Made by a program: the position numbers and the translations under genes. A stretch of 8,286 nt of DNA from Anaerolineaceae bacterium. GTDB taxonomy: Bacteria; Chloroflexota; Anaerolineae; Anaerolineales; Anaerolineaceae. The notes below the pieces were generated by a model that saw nothing but the letters and a program-made list of their open reading frames with translations, made no database searches and was not told where the DNA came from. The DNA is taken from NCBI GenBank assembly GCA_021107195.1, contig JAIOTF010000092.1, forward strand, positions 1-8,286. The letters run 5' to 3'. Within the stretch, counting starts at the first letter, position 1. Every line of letters begins with the position of its first letter. Shown piece by piece: positions 4,655 to 8,286 of the stretch.

Positions 4655-6571
4655 TTGCTCATGTTGAGTGCTTTTGGGAATGAGACTTTAGCGTTATTAC
4701 GCACATTCAGCCAGATCCTGACCGCTGGCATTTCGATCACAGCGTTTTCACTGTTGATCTATGCTCTGACGTTCAATTTGCGTAACCGTGTGGCGCGCAC
4801 ATTTGCCCTGATCCTCTTTTCTATGGTGGTTCTGTACTCGGCAGATGCGGTGGGAAGCACGGTCGAAACGGCCAGAAGTACCGCCTTGTGGCTGCATATT
4901 CACTGGCTGGGAATCATCTTGCTGCCAGCGGCCTACCTCCATTTTTCGGGAGAGATACTCGCAACAACCGGTTCACCGCTGCGCGGGTTGCGCCTATGGC
5001 TGATCCGAGCTGGTTACGGGCTGAGTTTCTTTTTCCTGGTATGGTTCCTGTTTGGGAACGCTGTCGGCGAAGTGATTTTCAACCAACCCCCTGCACCGTA
5101 CTTCGCTCCCACAATCTTCACCTATTTGTTTACTGTCTATTATTCGCTGTGTGTGGTGCTGGCTTTGTATTTCTTTGCGCGGGCATATAACCGTGCCACG
5201 ACCAATGCCAGCCGGCGGCGGATGGGTTATTTGATTGTTGGTGCGCTTGCACCGGCATTGGAATCGTTCCCATATTTGCTGTACAGTTCCGGTTTTGCTG
5301 CCCGAAATGTCGTTCTTTTCTGGGCTGTATCGGTTTTCAGCAGCCTGCTGGCGGGTGCTTTATTGATCGTCATGGCTTATGCGGTTGCCTTTTTTGGCGT
5401 TTCCTGGCCCGACCGGGTGGTGAAGTCACGTCTCTTCAAGTGGATCATGCGCGGACCGGTTACCGTTATTTTAACCCTGGCAATGACGACTTTGGTGCGA
5501 CGCTTGGGAGCAGCCTTTGGCAATACTTATTCTGCTTTTGTGCCGATCTCCATGGTGGCGATGGTCTTATTGGGCGAGCATTTGATCACCTTGTTCAGCC
5601 CGATCTGGGAGAAGTGGCTGTTTTACGGGAAAGACCGGCGAGCTATTGATCTTGTGCAGCGCCTGGAAGAGCGCTTGCTGACCGAGGGCGACCTGAACCA
5701 ATTCCTCGAAATGATCCTTGGCGCTGCCTGTGACCAGTTGCAGGCCCTGGGAGCGTATGTGGCCGTCCTGGGTGCCAACGGTATGTCGTTGGCTTTGACG
5801 GTTGGAGAGATAACAATTGAAGAAAGCGGTGTATCTCGTGATTTGTTGGCACTGGTCTCGCAAAACGATAGCTTACCGAGTGTGTTTCAGTGGGGCGGTG
5901 ATCTCCTGGTGCCTTTGTTCAATGGGGACGCAGGAAACGGTAAGCGTGATCTATTAGGTTTGTTGGGGGTCTCTGGCGTAAGAGACCAGGAGTTGACAAA
6001 AGAGCAATCGCGCACCCTGGGTGTGCTGGTTGAGCGGGCCGCTTTGGCGCTGAGAGACCGGCGAGCGCAGGAGAAGGTGTTTGAGACCCTGCAATCATTG
6101 ACCCCCGAAGTGGATTTGATCCAGCGCATGCGGGCGGCTGGCCGTTATGACAGTCAGACCCTGATCAGTGAGAAGACCCTGCCAGAGGAAAGCATGGCGC
6201 AATGGGTCAAGGATGCATTGACCCATTATTGGGGCGGTCCCAAATTGACAGAAAGTCCATTGATGCGTTTGGAAGTGGTGCAGCGGGCCTTGCAGGAACA
6301 TGACGGTAACGAGACCAATGCACTGCGCTCTATTTTGTTGAAAGCTATTGAACGGGTGCGCCCGGAGGGCGAGCGCCATTTTACATCTGAGTGGATACTC
6401 TACAATATTTTGCAAATGAAATTCCTTGAAGGCAAGAAAGCCAGAGACGTTGCCAGCCGCCTGGCTGTATCCGAGGCTGATCTGTATCGCAAACAGCGGG
6501 TGGCCATTGAAGAAGTGTCCAAGGCGATCATTGATATGGAGGTTCAGGTTCAAAACCATCACAACAGCTAA
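4655..6571 (+). CDS. 7TM-GAF membrane sensor with C-terminal HTH-like region and no kinase domain
   Basis: The 638-residue protein is a membrane sensor. Residues 20-310 carry seven to eight hydrophobic helices (about 20-40, 48-66, 79-98, 117-134, 153-175, 190-210, 219-248, 268-306) resembling the 7TM input module of some histidine kinases. A linker coiled region (about 327-345) leads into a GAF-like domain (about 346-468). Instead of a histidine kinase H-box and ATPase (no H-box, N-box or G-box seen), a helical C-terminal region (about 476-630) follows. It ends in a segment with helix-turn-helix character: ARDVASRLAVSEADLYRKQR (596-615), like sigma region 4/LuxR-type helices. It may be a membrane-bound one-component regulator or a partner-binding scaffold (inference). 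It starts 48 bp after the acetyltransferase stop and is probably the operon's last gene. Ligand and targets are unknown. Confidence 0.82.
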   Translation: MLMLSAFGNETLALLRTFSQILTAGISITAFSLLIYALTFNLRNRVARTFALILFSMVVLYSADAVGSTVETARSTALWLHIHWLGIILLPAAYLHFSGEILATTGSPLRGLRLWLIRAGYGLSFFFLVWFLFGNAVGEVIFNQPPAPYFAPTIFTYLFTVYYSLCVVLALYFFARAYNRATTNASRRRMGYLIVGALAPALESFPYLLYSSGFAARNVVLFWAVSVFSSLLAGALLIVMAYAVAFFGVSWPDRVVKSRLFKWIMRGPVTVILTLAMTTLVRRLGAAFGNTYSAFVPISMVAMVLLGEHLITLFSPIWEKWLFYGKDRRAIDLVQRLEERLLTEGDLNQFLEMILGAACDQLQALGAYVAVLGANGMSLALTVGEITIEESGVSRDLLALVSQNDSLPSVFQWGGDLLVPLFNGDAGNGKRDLLGLLGVSGVRDQELTKEQSRTLGVLVERAALALRDRRAQEKVFETLQSLTPEVDLIQRMRAAGRYDSQTLISEKTLPEESMAQWVKDALTHYWGGPKLTESPLMRLEVVQRALQEHDGNETNALRSILLKAIERVRPEGERHFTSEWILYNILQMKFLEGKKARDVASRLAVSEADLYRKQRVAIEEVSKAIIDMEVQVQNHHNS

Positions 6572-6618
6572 ATTGAGCAATAGGGGACGAAAATGGCTTG
6601 ATACACCTCATAATTTGG

Positions 6619-6647
6619 TTGTATGGTCAATTTTATTGATATATAAT
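6619..6647 (+). promoter_or_regulatory. Promoter of the S1-domain gene
   Basis: TTGTAT (6619-6624) and TATAAT (6642-6647) are separated by exactly 17 bp, the best vegetative-type promoter in the window. The start would be near 6654, giving a leader of about 58 nt that ends in a GGGGAGG ribosome site. No terminator is visible between the preceding gene and this promoter. Confidence 0.72.
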
Positions 6648-6711
6648 AGGTAAGATGAGTGTAGATTATTGTATGTTTACTGTTTTTGTTAAGGGTTGGG
6701 GAGGCGAGTGA

Positions 6712-7656
6712 ATGGCACCAGAATACGAGCTTTCAAAATTAAAGCAGGAAGCTCCCGAGCTTGACGATGGTTGGTGGGCCTCAATTCTTGCTGATGAAGA
6801 TCATTTCAAGTCAGAGGAAACCTCACAGGCTTCAAAGCCAAAGGAGGAAAAGAGCAGTAATAAAGACTGGGAAGCTATTAAAGCGATTTACGATCGTGAT
6901 GAAATCATTACCTTGAAAGTTCATGCATGTAATCGAGGGGGCCTTCTGGTGCATGGAGAAAACATTCAGGGATTTGTACCCATTTCACATCTTGTGGAAA
7001 TGACAAACCGCGAAAATGAAAATTCCCGTCACCAAAGATTGGCAGATTATATAGGCTGTTCGCTTCAATTGAAGATCATTGAATGTGAACCTGATATGGA
7101 ACGGGTCGTTCTCTCGGAGCGGGCTGCGTTGGCTGGCGAAGGAAGACGCAAATATCTCTTTGAATCTCTTAAGGCTGGCGATGTGGTTGGTGGTACGGTA
7201 ACCAATATCACCGATTTTGGCGCATTCGTTGACCTCGGCGGCGTTGAAGGCCTGGTGCATGTCTCTGAAATTTCCTGGGGACGCGTACGCCATCCGGAAG
7301 ATTTGCTGAAAATCGGCCAGTCTGTCAGCGCCATGGTGCTCCAGGTTTCCGAGGAGAATGTTCGCGTTGCATTAAGTCTGAAGCGACTGTGTCCCAACCC
7401 CTGGGAGAAGCTGCCAGAAAAATACAAGATTGGTGATGAAGTGCCGGCAACGGTAACCGTCATCAAACGCTTTGGTGTCTTTGCGCGGCTGGAAGATGGC
7501 GTTGAGGGCCTTATTCATATCTCCTCTTTGAATTTGGAAGGCGAGCATCAAGACCTGAGCAGCATGTTCCATTCTGGTCAGTCCTTGCGAGTGCGTATCT
7601 TCCATATTGATTCAGGCCGGCGTCGTTTGGGCCTGGGTCTGGTCGAGATGGAATAA
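6712..7656 (+). CDS. Protein with three S1 RNA-binding domains (ribosomal protein S1-like)
   Basis: The 314-residue cytoplasmic protein has an acidic, low-complexity N-terminus (1-52, with DDGWWASIL at 18-26) and then three S1 OB-folds at about 62-137, 154-225 and 239-311. Domains 2 and 3 are canonical: GGTVTNITDFGAFVDLGGVEG and GLVHVSEIS; then ATVTVIKRFGVFARLEDGVEG and GLIHISSLN. Domain 1 is divergent, with RGGLLVHGENIQGFVPISHL. Such proteins bind single-stranded RNA; full RpsA delivers mRNA to the 30S subunit and has four to six repeats, so this may be a reduced S1 or a separate RNA-binding factor. ATG at 6712 has GGAGG (6700-6704) 7 nt upstream. It has its own promoter and terminator, so it is monocistronic unless there is read-through into ftsK. 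Confidence 0.93.
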   Translation: MAPEYELSKLKQEAPELDDGWWASILADEDHFKSEETSQASKPKEEKSSNKDWEAIKAIYDRDEIITLKVHACNRGGLLVHGENIQGFVPISHLVEMTNRENENSRHQRLADYIGCSLQLKIIECEPDMERVVLSERAALAGEGRRKYLFESLKAGDVVGGTVTNITDFGAFVDLGGVEGLVHVSEISWGRVRHPEDLLKIGQSVSAMVLQVSEENVRVALSLKRLCPNPWEKLPEKYKIGDEVPATVTVIKRFGVFARLEDGVEGLIHISSLNLEGEHQDLSSMFHSGQSLRVRIFHIDSGRRRLGLGLVEME

Positions 7657-7680
7657 GCCGCCCTGCGGCTTTTTCTGTTT
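7656..7680 (+). terminator. Intrinsic terminator overlapping the S1 gene stop codon
   Basis: AGCCGC-CCT-GCGGCT (7656-7670) is a 6-bp GC-rich stem with a 3-nt loop, and T7670 begins a TTTTTCTGTTT tail. The first base of the stem is the last A of the TAA stop codon. Confidence 0.85.
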
Positions 7681-7693
7681 ATCTATCAAGCAC

Positions 7694-8286
7694 ATGACAA
7701 AAAATACAACTCCCCCTGAACAACAACCGGAAGCTGAGGTACGCTTCAGTCCTCGACTGCGCCGGTTGTTATTGGATATTCTCGGAGTTCTTATCCTGGT
7801 CGGGGGGTTGCTTACTGCATTGGGACTGCTTGGGCTGACCAGCGGCGGCGTGATCACGCCCTGGGCTGAACGCTTGCAGCGATTTTTTGGTTGGGGGTCT
7901 TTCCTGGGAGTGGTCTTCATTCTCGCCGTGGGCAGCATCTTCCTTTTATCGCGTTTTACTGATTTTTCAGGATTGAAGCTGGGGCGCGTATTGCTTATCG
8001 AGCTTGTTGCGGTTCTCTTCCTGGCTTTTCTGGATGCGTTTGGCGGACATGTCTTGGTGGCCGCAGAAGCGGGGGAGAATGGCGGGCTGTTTGGCTGGGT
8101 GCTCAATAAATTTGTGCGTCAGTTGTTCCCTGGCCCGTGGGATATGGTCATTTTAGGGCTGCTGCTGGTCACCTTGATTTTCTTTGGCTCAGGGTTGAAT
8201 CGTCTGGCGGAGCGACGCATTGAGCGTTGGTTGTTTGCACAGCCCGAGAGGTTTTCTCTCCCTGAGGCTGAACAAGAGCTTGTGGA
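7694..8286 (+). CDS. ftsK: FtsK/SpoIIIE-type DNA translocase, N-terminal membrane domain, cut by window edge
   Basis: From ATG at 7694 an open frame of 197 complete codons runs off the window. After a short hydrophilic N-terminus (1-24) come four hydrophobic helices at about 26-48, 67-85, 97-117 and 148-167. Motifs fit the FtsK_4TM domain: GGLLTALGLLGL in helix 1, and a conserved Gly-rich stretch GGLFGWVLNKFVRQLFPG (130-147) before helix 4. A cytoplasmic charged stretch begins at about 169 (NRLAERRIERW), where the linker to the RecA-like motor would start. The motor, Walker motifs and gamma domain lie outside the window. FtsK pumps DNA at the division septum to finish chromosome segregation. 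No Shine-Dalgarno is visible before the ATG, and the S1 terminator's T-rich tail ends only 13 bp upstream, so its promoter is unclear. Confidence 0.82.
   Translation, partial: MTKNTTPPEQQPEAEVRFSPRLRRLLLDILGVLILVGGLLTALGLLGLTSGGVITPWAERLQRFFGWGSFLGVVFILAVGSIFLLSRFTDFSGLKLGRVLLIELVAVLFLAFLDAFGGHVLVAAEAGENGGLFGWVLNKFVRQLFPGPWDMVILGLLLVTLIFFGSGLNRLAERRIERWLFAQPERFSLPEAEQELV

Noticed and set aside
7612..8106. Minus-strand open frame of 164 codons
   Set aside because: It is antisense to the end of the S1 gene, its terminator and the FtsK membrane domain; its Pro/Ser/Arg-rich composition is typical of a reverse-frame shadow.
1..8286. Mobile element, CRISPR array or defence system
   Set aside because: No transposase, direct repeat array, integrase or toxin/nuclease gene is visible; the genes look like ordinary chromosomal functions.

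Overview
The window looks like chromosomal DNA of an anaerobic bacterium, most likely a member of the Chloroflexota (class Anaerolineae). That placement is an inference from protein style: a Thr/Pro-rich tether leading to a small Ig-like surface domain, a 7TM-GAF protein with a distinctive helical C-terminus, a three-repeat S1 protein, and an Fe-S/NO module typical of anaerobes. No marker gene proves it. Nine protein genes are supported, two of them cut by the window edges. I see no tRNA, rRNA, CRISPR array, insertion sequence or defence system.

Left part (1-1440, minus strand): a nitrosative-stress module. In transcription order it holds a CRP/FNR-family regulator (HcpR-like), a 226-bp control region, a small 2[4Fe-4S] ferredoxin starting at TTG, and the N-terminal 101 residues of the hybrid cluster protein Hcp. 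The control region carries two near-identical 20-bp palindromes centred 32 bp apart, about three helical turns. Together their four half-sites also form a 16-bp-stem hairpin followed by a T6 run. The likely circuit is that the regulator senses NO or a related signal and controls ferredoxin and Hcp, with the ferredoxin feeding electrons to Hcp.

Middle (1630-6571, plus strand): a DJ-1/PfpI-family gene is divergent from the regulator. After a 314-bp gap containing an extended -10 promoter comes a run of four co-directional genes: purine nucleoside phosphorylase, a two-TM surface-anchored protein, a GNAT acetyltransferase, and a 638-residue 7TM-GAF protein with a C-terminal helix-turn-helix-like segment and no kinase domain. 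The second and third genes are 12 bp apart, so at least part of this is an operon. The functional link between these genes is not obvious.

Right part (6619-8286, plus strand): a well-formed promoter (TTGTAT-N17-TATAAT) drives a three-S1-domain RNA-binding protein. Its stop codon is built into an intrinsic terminator. The N-terminal four-TM domain of an FtsK/SpoIIIE DNA translocase begins 14 bp after the terminator's T-rich tail and runs off the window.

The most noteworthy signal is the double-palindrome control region at 702-757. Next are the 7TM-GAF-HTH architecture and the unusual terminator-to-ftsK junction.
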